From: Clostridia bacterium
Lineage (GTDB): Bacteria; Bacillota; Clostridia; Christensenellales; UBA1242
Assembly: GCA_017501645.1 (NCBI GenBank)
Contig: JAFVWN010000041.1
Coordinates: 1-59,816, forward strand
DNA length: 59,816 nt
Direction of reading: 5' to 3'
The notes under the pieces were generated by a model that saw only the letters and a program-made list of their open reading frames with translations, did not search any database and was not told the DNA's origin. A program made the position numbers and the translations under genes. Shown piece after piece: positions 52,240 through 59,816 of this stretch (the stretch's first letter is position 1; each line of letters opens with the position of its first letter).

Positions 52240-53542
52240 TATCAATTGCCTCCTTAATTTTAGCCATCTCTTCAATTGCTCTTTTTGAATACTCCTCTTT
52301 CCTCTTTTGCTTATCCTTAATAAGCTCGTTATGAGGTGTTAGTATTCCAAAATTTGCATTCATTGGCTGAAAATCCACATTTTCAGTACTTATATAATTA
52401 CACAAAGCACCCGTAATAGTCAAATTATTGAAATAAATTTTTTCTTTACCTTCAAGTTTTCTTGCCATAGATATTCCTGCAATAAGCCCACTCATAATAC
52501 TTTCAACATATCCTTCAACACCTGAGATTTGCCCTGCAAAGAAAATTTTATCATATTTTTTCATTGAAAAATCACTATTAAGATGTTTTGGTGCATTGAT
52601 ATATGTGTTTCTATGCATTACACCATACTTGACAAACTCAGCATTTTCAAGAGCGGGAATCATAGAAAAAACACGCTTTTGCTCAGGGTATGTAAGATTT
52701 GTTTGAAAACCAACCAAATTGTATAATTCGCCCTCTAGATTTTCTCTTCTTAGCTGAACCACCGCAAATGGTCTTTTTCCATCATTATCTAAAAGTCCTA
52801 CAGGTCTTAAAGGTCCATATCTTAAAGTGTCTTTACCTCTTGATGCCATTACCTCAACAGGCATACAACCTTCAAAAACCTCTGTTCCCTCAAAATCGTG
52901 AAGTTCAACCCTTTGAGCATTTGTAAGTTCTTCGATAAACGCATAGTATGTATCTTTATCCATAGGACAGTTTATATAATCGCTTTCACCCTTTTGATAC
53001 CTAGAAGTTGTAAAAGTCTTTTCCATATTAATAGTGCCAGCATCTACAATGGGGGCTGAAGCATCAAAAAAGTATAACCCCTCCTCTCCTAAAAGCTTAG
53101 CAATCTCTTTTGAAAGACTGTCGCTAGTAAGAGGTCCTGTTGCAATAATCGTTGGAACAGAAGTGTCTATAGTTGTTATCTCTTCTCTTATAATTTTAAT
53201 GTTATCAAACTTTTCAAGCTCTTTTGTTACTGCTTTACTAAAAAGTTCTCTATCAACAGCTAGTGCACTTCCTGCAGGAACGCTACACTTTTCCGCAACT
53301 TTTAAAAGTAAACAGTCCAAAATGTTAAGTTCTGCCTTTAATGCTCCAGAAGCTGTAGAGAGCAGTGAACTTTTAAAAGAGTTACTGCAAACAACTTCTG
53401 CTAAATTATCATTATGATGAGCAGGAGAAAACTTATGGGGTTTCATTTCATAAAGTTCAACCTCATAACCTCTTTTCGCCAATTGATAAGAAGCCTCGCT
53501 TCCCGCAAGGCCTCCTCCTATAATTCTAATTCTTGTTTTCAC
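52229..53542 (-). CDS. trmFO: tRNA (uracil-54)-C5-methyltransferase, folate-dependent
   Basis: Encodes 437 residues from GTG 53542, overlapping topA by 17 bases. The FAD motif [40 protein letters not shown] and the C-terminal [20 protein letters not shown] are diagnostic. It makes ribothymidine 54 using methylenetetrahydrofolate. The topA-trmFO-hslVU order is as in Bacillus, where codY follows; codY is not seen here. Confidence 0.97.
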   Translation of the reverse strand: MKTRIRIIGGGLAGSEASYQLAKRGYEVELYEMKPHKFSPAHHNDNLAEVVCSNSFKSSLLSTASGALKAELNILDCLLLKVAEKCSVPAGSALAVDRELFSKAVTKELEKFDNIKIIREEITTIDTSVPTIIATGPLTSDSLSKEIAKLLGEEGLYFFDASAPIVDAGTINMEKTFTTSRYQKGESDYINCPMDKDTYYAFIEELTNAQRVELHDFEGTEVFEGCMPVEVMASRGKDTLRYGPLRPVGLLDNDGKRPFAVVQLRRENLEGELYNLVGFQTNLTYPEQKRVFSMIPALENAEFVKYGVMHRNTYINAPKHLNSDFSMKKYDKIFFAGQISGVEGYVESIMSGLIAGISMARKLEGKEKIYFNNLTITGALCNYISTENVDFQPMNANFGILTPHNELIKDKQKRKEEYSKRAIEEMAKIKEAIDNGN

Positions 53543-55643
53543 TTACTTCTTCCTTATTTTCTTTCACAATTTTTTCAGCCCTAGAATAAGTACACTTAGG
53601 ACAAGAAATAACTTTTTTAGTTGAGTAAATTCTCACAATCATATCCTCATTACAAGAAGGACACTTTTCTCCAGCAGGTATATCCCAAGACTTAAACTCA
53701 CAGTCCGGATACCCTTCACAACCATAGAAGAATTTACCAGTTTTTGTTTTTAGTTTCTTAACATTTTTCCCACATTTTGGACATACAGCTACAATAGGAT
53801 TATCTTCTTCTATGTTTCTTGTGTTTTTGCAAGTTGGGAAATTTGGACAAGCTAGGAATTTACCAAACTTACCTGCTCTAACAACCATCTTACTTCCACA
53901 CTTTTCGCAGATTTCTTCACTTTCCTCGTCTGGAATTTTACTCTTTTCTCCATTAAGGTAAGCGGCTTTTAATTCCTTTTCAAATCCGCCATAGAATTGA
54001 GCTATAACACTTTGCCACTCAGTATCCCCAAGTTCAATATCGTCAAGCTTATCTTCCATTTCTGCAGTAAAGCCTATGTTCATTATGTTTTCAAAATGCT
54101 TCATTAAATAATCAACAGCAACCCTTCCAAGCTCTGTTGACTTAATAGCTTTACCCTTATCCTTTTCAATATAGTTTCTTGAGTAAAGCACACTTACTGT
54201 TTGTGTGTAGGTGGCGGGACGACCAATACCTTTATTTTCCATTGCATCAACTAAGCTAGCTTCTGTAAATCTTGCAGGTGGCTTTGTAAACTTTTGCTCT
54301 GGCTTTAATTCTTTTTGAACAAAAGTGTCCCCAACTGAAATGTCTGGAAGTTTAGCGTTTTCCTCGTCATTGTCTTCCTCTTCAACATAGTTTGTGTAAA
54401 GAGCAGTATAACCATCAAACACTGGAGTTCTTCCTGTGGTTTTAAACTTATAACCTGAGTTTTCAATATCTACACTCAAACTGTTGTAACTAGCATCTGC
54501 CATTTGGCTCGCTAAAAATCTATCGTAAATAAGTTTATAAAGCCTATACTCATTTTTACCAATAAGAGGCTTCATTTTTTCTGGAGTATTGTCAAGACTG
54601 ATTGGACGAATAGCTTCGTGCGCATCTTGAACATCTTTTTTGTTCTTATAAAATCTTGGTTTTTCTGGCAAATATTTTTCACCATACTTATTCATTATAT
54701 ATTCTTTTGCCATTGCTTGTGCTTCTGGGCTAAGACGAGTAGAGTCTGTACGAATATATGTAACAAGTGCAAGTTTTCCGCCTGTTGTAAGGTCTGCACC
54801 TTCATAAAGAGTTTGAGCAGTACTTGTAATAGTCTTCAAACTCATTCCAAGCTTGTTACCAGCTTCTTTTTGCATTGATGAAGTTGTAAATGGCGCACTT
54901 GGGTGTGAATAAGTAATAGACTTTTTAACATTAGTTGCAACAAATGTACCTTGCTTAATCTTTTCAAGGATTTCACCCATTTGTTCTTTTGACTTAATCT
55001 TTTTATCTTTACCATCAACAAGTGCAGTCTTAACAATATCCTTGCTTCCATCTTTTAAAAGGCTAGCAGATAAAGTCCAATATTCTTCAGGCTTAAAGTT
55101 TTCAATCTCTCTATCTCTTTCAACCACAAGTCTTAGTGTTACACTTTGAACACGCCCAGCACTCATATTTGGTTGAATCTTTTTACATAGAATTGGACTA
55201 ACCTTATAACCTACAAGTCTATCCAAAACTCTTCTTGCCTGCTGAGCATCTACAAGATTTTGATTAATTGCTCTTGGATGCTTAGCTGCCTCTTGAACAG
55301 TTTTCTTTTCAATTTGGTTAAAAGTAATTCTACAATCACTATTTTTATCAACGCCAAGAATTTCACATATATGCCAAGCAATAGCCTCACCCTCACGGTC
55401 AGGGTCGGTTGCAATCAATATACTGTCTGCATTCTTATAATCATTAACAATGCCTGTAACGACTTTTTTCTTGTCCGCTGATACTGTATACTCTGGAGCA
55501 AAATTGTTAGCAATATTAATACCAAGTCCTTTGACTGGCAAATCTCTAACATGACCAAAAGTCGCAACAACCTTATAGTCATCTCCTAAATACTTTTGAA
55601 TACTTGGTCTTTTACCAGGACCTTCTATCAAAACTAATTTCAT
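53526..55643 (-). CDS. topA: DNA topoisomerase I
   Basis: Encodes 705 residues. The TOPRIM domain starts LVLIEGPGKRPSIQKYLGDD, where SK-in-the-usual-E-SPxKxK motif is altered to EGPGKR. The catalytic Tyr is in TYIRTDSTRLS (about 297). Three C-terminal zinc ribbons follow (CEKCGSK, CPKCGKN, CPSCNED, about 578-690). It relaxes negative supercoils. It lies between dprA and trmFO as in Bacillus. Confidence 0.96.
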   Translation of the reverse strand: MKLVLIEGPGKRPSIQKYLGDDYKVVATFGHVRDLPVKGLGINIANNFAPEYTVSADKKKVVTGIVNDYKNADSILIATDPDREGEAIAWHICEILGVDKNSDCRITFNQIEKKTVQEAAKHPRAINQNLVDAQQARRVLDRLVGYKVSPILCKKIQPNMSAGRVQSVTLRLVVERDREIENFKPEEYWTLSASLLKDGSKDIVKTALVDGKDKKIKSKEQMGEILEKIKQGTFVATNVKKSITYSHPSAPFTTSSMQKEAGNKLGMSLKTITSTAQTLYEGADLTTGGKLALVTYIRTDSTRLSPEAQAMAKEYIMNKYGEKYLPEKPRFYKNKKDVQDAHEAIRPISLDNTPEKMKPLIGKNEYRLYKLIYDRFLASQMADASYNSLSVDIENSGYKFKTTGRTPVFDGYTALYTNYVEEEDNDEENAKLPDISVGDTFVQKELKPEQKFTKPPARFTEASLVDAMENKGIGRPATYTQTVSVLYSRNYIEKDKGKAIKSTELGRVAVDYLMKHFENIMNIGFTAEMEDKLDDIELGDTEWQSVIAQFYGGFEKELKAAYLNGEKSKIPDEESEEICEKCGSKMVVRAGKFGKFLACPNFPTCKNTRNIEEDNPIVAVCPKCGKNVKKLKTKTGKFFYGCEGYPDCEFKSWDIPAGEKCPSCNEDMIVRIYSTKKVISCPKCTYSRAEKIVKENKEEVSENKN

Positions 55644-55719
55644 AAAATCTCCTTAATTTTTGACACTCGTTTGCTAGTCTATAACAAATTTTAAAAAAAA
55701 GCAAACATTTTCAAGGCAA

Positions 55720-56802
55720 TTAAAGTGAGTAAAAATTGCCAGGCAGTTTTTTTATTAAACCACTAATTTCCATCATTGTCAACAAACTTATTAAAGATTT
55801 TGACTCGATTTTTGTTTTCTCTTGTAATGTATCAAAATCAATTTCACCCTCGTAAAGAGCTTCAAGTATAGTTTTTTCTTGAGCAGAAATTTCTTTTATC
55901 TTTTTAGTGTTTTCTTCTTTGTTTTTATCAAAACCTAAAACTTTCAACACTCTTTTAGGGCTTATTGTAAAAGTTTCTGGAAGCTCTTCAATAAGTTTAT
56001 TAGAGCCAAGACTAGACACTGATGTTATATTTGCAGGAACAACAAAAAGTTCTCTCCCTTGCTCTATTGTATGATTAGCCGTATTAAGAGTCCCTGAACT
56101 TTCCCCTGCCTCAACAATAATCGTTCCTAAAGCAAGACCACTTATTATTCGGTTTCTTTCCACAAAAGAATATCTCGTTGGTCTTCTTTTTGGTGGATAC
56201 AAACTTACAAGAAGTCCACCATTTTCAATTATCTTTCTTGCAAGGTCTGTGTTTTGTTCTGGATAAACTTTGTCAAGCCCACCACCAAGAACAGCAATAG
56301 TTTTCCCTTTTGCTTCAAGCGTAGAAACAGCAACTTCCATATCAAGTCCATAAGCAAGACCAGAAACCGTAACAAGTCCAGCATCCGCAAGTTCACTTGC
56401 AAAAAGTCTTGTAACCTCTCTTCCATAAGCGGTTGGTCTTCTTGTCCCAACAATAGCAATAGACTCTTTATTGAATAAATTTTTATCACCTTTATAGTAC
56501 AAAACGAATGGAGGATTTTGAATCTGCTCTATTTGTTTTGGATAATCATCATTTCCTAAAAAAACAGCCAAAATACCAAATTTTTCAAATTCTAGCACTG
56601 TTTTTTCAATATTTTTTAATGAAATTGCGTTTTTTAATTTCAAAAACATTGCATCACCGAGGTTGTCAACAATTTCATTTTTGTATTTTTCTACACCATC
56701 AATGATTTCTTCAGCATCATAATTTTCAAGCAAAAATTTTGTCGCCTTATATGAAATCATTACTTCATCTAAAAGCAAAATTAATTTTTCTCTCGCATTC
56801 AT
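55720..56802 (-). CDS. dprA: DNA-processing protein DprA (Smf)
   Basis: Encodes 360 residues with the Rossmann-like DprA core: VGTRRPTAYGREVTRLFASE, VTVSGLAYGLDMEV and LPPKRRPTRYSFVERNR-like YPPKRRPTRYSFVERNRIIS. A short winged-helix (TILEALYEGEIDFDTLQEKT) ends the protein. DprA loads RecA on incoming DNA. It overlaps comM by one base. Confidence 0.95.
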   Translation of the reverse strand: MNAREKLILLLDEVMISYKATKFLLENYDAEEIIDGVEKYKNEIVDNLGDAMFLKLKNAISLKNIEKTVLEFEKFGILAVFLGNDDYPKQIEQIQNPPFVLYYKGDKNLFNKESIAIVGTRRPTAYGREVTRLFASELADAGLVTVSGLAYGLDMEVAVSTLEAKGKTIAVLGGGLDKVYPEQNTDLARKIIENGGLLVSLYPPKRRPTRYSFVERNRIISGLALGTIIVEAGESSGTLNTANHTIEQGRELFVVPANITSVSSLGSNKLIEELPETFTISPKRVLKVLGFDKNKEENTKKIKEISAQEKTILEALYEGEIDFDTLQEKTKIESKSLISLLTMMEISGLIKKLPGNFYSL

Positions 56803-58322
56803 TATAGCATCACCTTATCTATATTTCTGTATGCAATCGCTTCTGCAATATGACTAAATTCAATATCTTCTTTTCCATCAAGATCTGCAATTGTTCTTGC
56901 AACTTTTAATATTCTATTATATCCCCTTGCTGACATATGATACTTTTCAAAAGCATTCTCTAAAAGAGTAGACGACATATCATCAAGCTTACAATATTTC
57001 TTTATATGCTTTGAAGTCATTTTTGCATTTGAGTAAATATTTTCACCTTTGTATCTTTCAAGTTGAATTTGTCTTGCTTTATCAACTCTCTTTTTAATCT
57101 CTTCACTACTCTCTTCTTGAGCATCAGTAGTAAGGTCAACATAAGCAACTCTATCAACATCAATTTTTAAATCAATTCTATCAAGCAATGGTCCTGAAAT
57201 CTTTTTCATATATCTTTGTATTAAAGATGGAGAACAAGAACAAGTCAAGTCTTTTGAACCATAATTCCCGCAAGGGCAAGGATTCATACTTGCTACCAAA
57301 ATAAAATTTGCAGGGTACTCAACAGTACCGCTAGCTCTTGACACAGAAATTCTTCCATCTTCAAGAGGTTGTCTTAAAGTCTCTAACGAATCTCTTGAGT
57401 ACTCCGGCATCTCATCTAAGAATAAAACACCATTATGTGCTAAGCTAATTTCCCCTGGCTTTATATCTTTTCCTCCACCTGCTAAAGCAACCGTTGTTGC
57501 TGTGTGGTGCGGAGACCTGAAAGGCCTTGATGTTACAACGCCTTTAGACAAATCAAGCGTTCCTGCAACACTATGTATTTTGGTTACCTCTAGAGCTTCT
57601 TCAAAAGTTAAATCAGGAAGTATTGACGGAACACAATGTGCAAGCATAGTCTTTCCACTTCCCGGAGGACCAACCATCAATATATTATGTCCACCAGCAA
57701 CAGCAATTTCAATCGCTCTTTTTGCTATTCCCTGACCTTTAACCCTTGCAAAGTCTTCACTTGCAAATAATTGTTCACTTTTCCAAATCTTTTTTTCAAC
57801 AGGCATAGGCTTAACTTCGCCATTTATAAAAGCAACTACACCCTTAAGATTTTCAAAAGCAAAAACATTAACACCTTCTATATAACTAGCCTCTTCTTCA
57901 TTTTGCTTAGGAACTATAAAAGATGTAAATCCCGCCTCTCTTGCAGATATTAAAATTGGCAATAACCCAGCAACAGGTTTAAGTGAACCATCAAGACCAA
58001 GCTCACCAACCATAACAAACTTTTTATATTCGCCAAGTTTAATTTGTTCACTCGCACATAATATAGATATAGCAATCGGCAAATCAAAAGCTGGACCTTC
58101 TTTCTTTTGATTTGCAGGTGCTAAGTTAATAGTGATTTTCCCCGGAAACTTAAAACCCGAATTTTTAACCGCAGCTCTAACCCTTTCTTTCGATTCCTTA
58201 ACCGCAGTATCAGGAAGTCCAACAATTTCATATTTTGGCAAACCTTGACTTATATCAACCTCAACATCAACTTTATAACCCTTTAGTCCAAGCAAGCCAT
58301 AACTTTTAGTAGTAGCAAGCAT
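56802..58322 (-). CDS. comM: YifB/ComM-family Mg-chelatase-like AAA+ ATPase
   Basis: Encodes 506 residues. An N-terminal LonC-like domain (VDVEVDISQGLPKYEIVGLP) precedes the AAA+ module with Walker A GPPGSGKT (about 218). The DNA-binding GEISLAHNGVLFLDEMPEYS and cysteine-rich NPCPCGNYG motifs follow. In naturally competent bacteria ComM is a branch-migration helicase. Coupling to dprA fits a recombination role. Confidence 0.94.
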   Translation of the reverse strand: MLATTKSYGLLGLKGYKVDVEVDISQGLPKYEIVGLPDTAVKESKERVRAAVKNSGFKFPGKITINLAPANQKKEGPAFDLPIAISILCASEQIKLGEYKKFVMVGELGLDGSLKPVAGLLPILISAREAGFTSFIVPKQNEEEASYIEGVNVFAFENLKGVVAFINGEVKPMPVEKKIWKSEQLFASEDFARVKGQGIAKRAIEIAVAGGHNILMVGPPGSGKTMLAHCVPSILPDLTFEEALEVTKIHSVAGTLDLSKGVVTSRPFRSPHHTATTVALAGGGKDIKPGEISLAHNGVLFLDEMPEYSRDSLETLRQPLEDGRISVSRASGTVEYPANFILVASMNPCPCGNYGSKDLTCSCSPSLIQRYMKKISGPLLDRIDLKIDVDRVAYVDLTTDAQEESSEEIKKRVDKARQIQLERYKGENIYSNAKMTSKHIKKYCKLDDMSSTLLENAFEKYHMSARGYNRILKVARTIADLDGKEDIEFSHIAEAIAYRNIDKVML

Positions 58323-58472
58323 ATTTATTCACTCCTTTTCTCTTCTTCAAAAATAAATATAACATAAAGAAATTTTATTATCAAGAAAATAAAACAAATA
58401 ATTAAGGATACAAACTTACCCTCAAAAAAATATAATAATATATGCAAGACTTTTTTTGCTAGGGAGAACACT

Positions 58473-59261
58473 ATGAAAAAAATAATACAATGTGTCCCAA
58501 ATGATGAAGATTTAGATAAAACCATTGCCCATATTAACATTATTAAAAAAGTAGGTTTTGATGGAGTATTTTTGCAGTGGTACGATAAAAATTTTTTAAA
58601 AATAAACCAACAAATAGAAAAGTGCAAAAGTATAGGCTTAAAAATTGAATTTATACACCTAAACTATGAAAATATAAACAATTTATGGATAAACCACGAA
58701 ACAACACCTGTTATAATTGATGAATATATTAACAAATTATATATATGTAAAAATCATAATATTGAAACAGTTATACTTCATTTATCAGCAAAAGAAAAAG
58801 CGCCACCTATGACAAACATTGGTATAAATAACTTTAAAAAGATTGTAAAAGTGGCAGAAAATCTAGACATATTTATAGCTTTAGAAAACACAAAAACTCC
58901 AGGAAGATTTGAATATTTATACAACAATATAAACAGCGAAAATTTGAAACTATGTTTAGACACTGGACATCTTCATTGCTTTTATAAAGACAATATCAAT
59001 TGGAGCTTTTTAAAAGATAAAATTTTAACATTACACATTCACGATAATTATCAAATAAAAGATAATCATCTACTCCCGTTTGACGGAAATACAAATTGGC
59101 ACAAATTAATCTCTAATTTGCAAAAAGCGAATTATAAAGGAAATGTTGTACTTGAAAGTCATTATACAAATTACCAAAATTTAGACCTTTTTAATTTTTA
59201 TAAAAAAAGTTTTGAAAAAGCTCAAAAAACGCAACAATTGTTCAAAACTACCACTTATTGA
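58473..59261 (+). CDS. AP-endonuclease-2 type TIM-barrel protein (sugar isomerase-like)
   Basis: Encodes 262 residues from ATG 58473 behind AGGGAGAACA. The barrel shows the metal and active-site motifs of the AP2Ec family: EFIHLNYE, VILHLSAKEK, IALENTKTPG, CLDTGHLHC, HIHDNYQ and VVLESHY. These occur in xylose isomerase-like epimerases, IolE-like enzymes and endonuclease IV relatives; substrate is unknown. It is divergent from comM, on the plus strand, and has no partner genes. Confidence 0.85.
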   Translation: MKKIIQCVPNDEDLDKTIAHINIIKKVGFDGVFLQWYDKNFLKINQQIEKCKSIGLKIEFIHLNYENINNLWINHETTPVIIDEYINKLYICKNHNIETVILHLSAKEKAPPMTNIGINNFKKIVKVAENLDIFIALENTKTPGRFEYLYNNINSENLKLCLDTGHLHCFYKDNINWSFLKDKILTLHIHDNYQIKDNHLLPFDGNTNWHKLISNLQKANYKGNVVLESHYTNYQNLDLFNFYKKSFEKAQKTQQLFKTTTY

Positions 59262-59463
59262 CACACTTTTTAACAATTTTAACCATATTTTTTGCATTTT
59301 TGACGCTTTTTACACTATAAAACAATATCATTACCATATTTTCTATTTTGTATTTTTATTATTTTGTCAAATATTTTTCCGCTTATCCTATTTTACATTT
59401 TATAATGTCAAAACTATTTTTATCACTCACAAAAAAACAATTTTATTATAGATTTTCACAACA

Positions 59464-59506
59464 AAAAAAGAAAGGATTCTTACACAATTCATCCTTTCTT
59501 TTTTGT
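59464..59506 (+). terminator. Terminator downstream of the plus-strand TIM-barrel gene
   Basis: AAAAGAAAGGAT pairs with ATCCTTTCTTTT around a 14-base loop and is followed by more T. It lies about 200 bases past the stop. A-runs on the other side could allow minus-strand use. Confidence 0.75.
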
Positions 59507-59566
59507 TTTTTTTACTTAAAAACTTGCTCCCACTCAATAAAAAAACACTTAATTATTAAAAAAGTG

Positions 59567-59595
59567 TTGCATAAATCCAGCGTTTGTGATACAAT
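59567..59595 (+). promoter_or_regulatory. Promoter of tRNA-Leu
   Basis: TTGCAT (59567-59572) and TACAAT (59590-59595) are spaced by 17 bases, about 35 bases before the tRNA. A small inverted pair CACTT/AAGTG ends right at the -35 box. Confidence 0.72.
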
Positions 59596-59630
59596 CATTT
59601 TATGTTTAAAAGAGCATAAAATATATATGT

Positions 59631-59716
59631 GCTGGTGTGGTGGAATGGCAGACGCGACGGACTCAAAATCCGTTGATAGCAATATCGTGTGGGTTCAAGT
59701 CCCACCACCAGCACCA
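59631..59716 (+). tRNA. tRNA-Leu, anticodon CAA
   Basis: The 86-base gene folds with acceptor GCTGGTG/CACCAGC, discriminator A and encoded CCA (59714-59716). The anticodon stem is ACGGA/TCCGT with loop CTCAAAA, giving anticodon CAA (59664-59666) for UUG codons. The long variable arm marks it as class II, and the T arm is GTGGG-TTCAAGT-CCCAC. Confidence 0.96.
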
Positions 59717-59724
59717 ACTAGAAG

Positions 59725-59755
59725 AACGGTTGCAGTAGTATACAATCGTTTTTTT
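59725..59755 (+). terminator. Terminator after tRNA-Leu
   Basis: AACGGTTG (59725-59732) pairs with CAATCGTT (59743-59750), with one G-U pair, followed by TTTTT. Confidence 0.8.
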
Positions 59756-59816
59756 CTTTATTTAAATTAAGCGTTTTTAGGTGGTCGCCTAGCGCCCTCC
59801 GGAGTGTGATTATAAA

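Larger units (their letters stand above)
59262..59630. other. AT-rich stretch without genes before the tRNA
   Basis: These 369 bases are strongly AT-rich. They hold a terminator (59464-59506) and the tRNA promoter (59567-59595). Apparent frames here run through the terminator or the tRNA and have low-complexity translations, so none is kept. Confidence 0.6.

Noticed and set aside
53526-53543. Frameshift between topA and trmFO
   Set aside because: The overlap of 17 bases uses a GTG start and both proteins are complete, so it is normal coupling.
55690-55735. Terminator between dprA and topA
   Set aside because: GGCAAT/ATTGCC lies partly inside the dprA end and its T run is about 14 bases away, too far for a standard terminator.
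58325-58627. 100-codon minus-strand frame
   Set aside because: It is antisense to the start of the TIM-barrel gene and covers the divergent promoter region; the plus-strand gene has clear family motifs.
59348-59770. 140-codon plus-strand frame across the end of the window
   Set aside because: It runs straight through a terminator and the tRNA-Leu gene, and its translation is low-complexity from AT-rich DNA.

Overview
The window is low-G+C DNA (roughly one third G+C by eye) from an endospore-forming bacterium of the class Clostridia (Bacillota). The evidence is a nearly complete spoIIIA operon, spoIVB, a Spo0A-like gene, a SpoIIM-like gene, ytfJ/GerW and sporulation-type DacF carboxypeptidases, standard-code genes with AGGAGG ribosome binding sites, and Firmicutes-type gene order. 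Several neighbourhoods have lost members that most Clostridia keep, and Spo0A and SpoIIIAF are strongly divergent. This suggests an uncultured, reduced gut lineage, possibly Christensenellales-like. That placement is inference only.

Almost everything is on the minus strand, so the order below runs from the right end leftward. 59.8-58.3 kb: tRNA-Leu(CAA) and a plus-strand TIM-barrel gene. 58.3-49.1 kb: comM, dprA, topA, trmFO, hslV, hslU, hisS (DNA uptake and recombination, topology, tRNA modification, proteolysis, tRNA charging). 49.1-45.7 kb: thioredoxin, nifS-nifU-like Fe-S assembly, ytxH-like, ruvX, DUF1292. 45.5-44.0 kb: rpsB-tsf. 43.9-38.8 kb: an accessory island with a large BspA-like leucine-rich-repeat surface protein and a plus-strand ADP-ribosylglycohydrolase. 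It splits what is usually one operon (rpsB-tsf-pyrH-frr-uppS-cdsA).

38.7-33.3 kb: frr, a PASTA-like small gene, uppS, cdsA, rseP and a stub of polC that keeps only the N-terminal/OB/exonuclease part. 33.2-25.4 kb: rimP-nusA-ylxR-ylxQ-infB-rbfA-nrnA-truB and an endonuclease IV-like gene. 25.4-20.2 kb: efp and spoIIIAA-AH, including a 57-codon spoIIIAF. 20.0-11.0 kb: an Asp23-family gene, a novel membrane protein with 20-residue repeats, nusB-xseA-xseB-recN-spoIVB, a Spo0A-like gene, a SpoIIM-like gene and dacF. 10.9-3.1 kb: M50 protease, scpA-scpB, ytfI-ytfJ, a second D-Ala-D-Ala carboxypeptidase, rluB, an HI0933-family flavoprotein, plsC and a PH-domain protein. 3.0-0 kb: an RsgI-like lipoprotein and a second BspA-like gene cut by the window edge.

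The strongest leads are: (i) a Spo0A-like regulator whose receiver domain has lost every phosphorylation residue, with three in-phase 10-bp repeats upstream; (ii) polC reduced to its exonuclease; (iii) absence of dxs, ispA, dxr, ispG and ispH from three separate loci where they normally sit, although uppS and cdsA remain; (iv) a minimal SpoIIIAF; (v) a novel repeat membrane protein in the slot often held by the Asp23 anchor; (vi) two BspA-like paralogues sharing an identical promoter with an 18-bp palindrome over the -10 box, and a dispersed multi-hairpin repeat next to both; (vii) a NifU-like scaffold lacking one of its three Fe-S cysteines.
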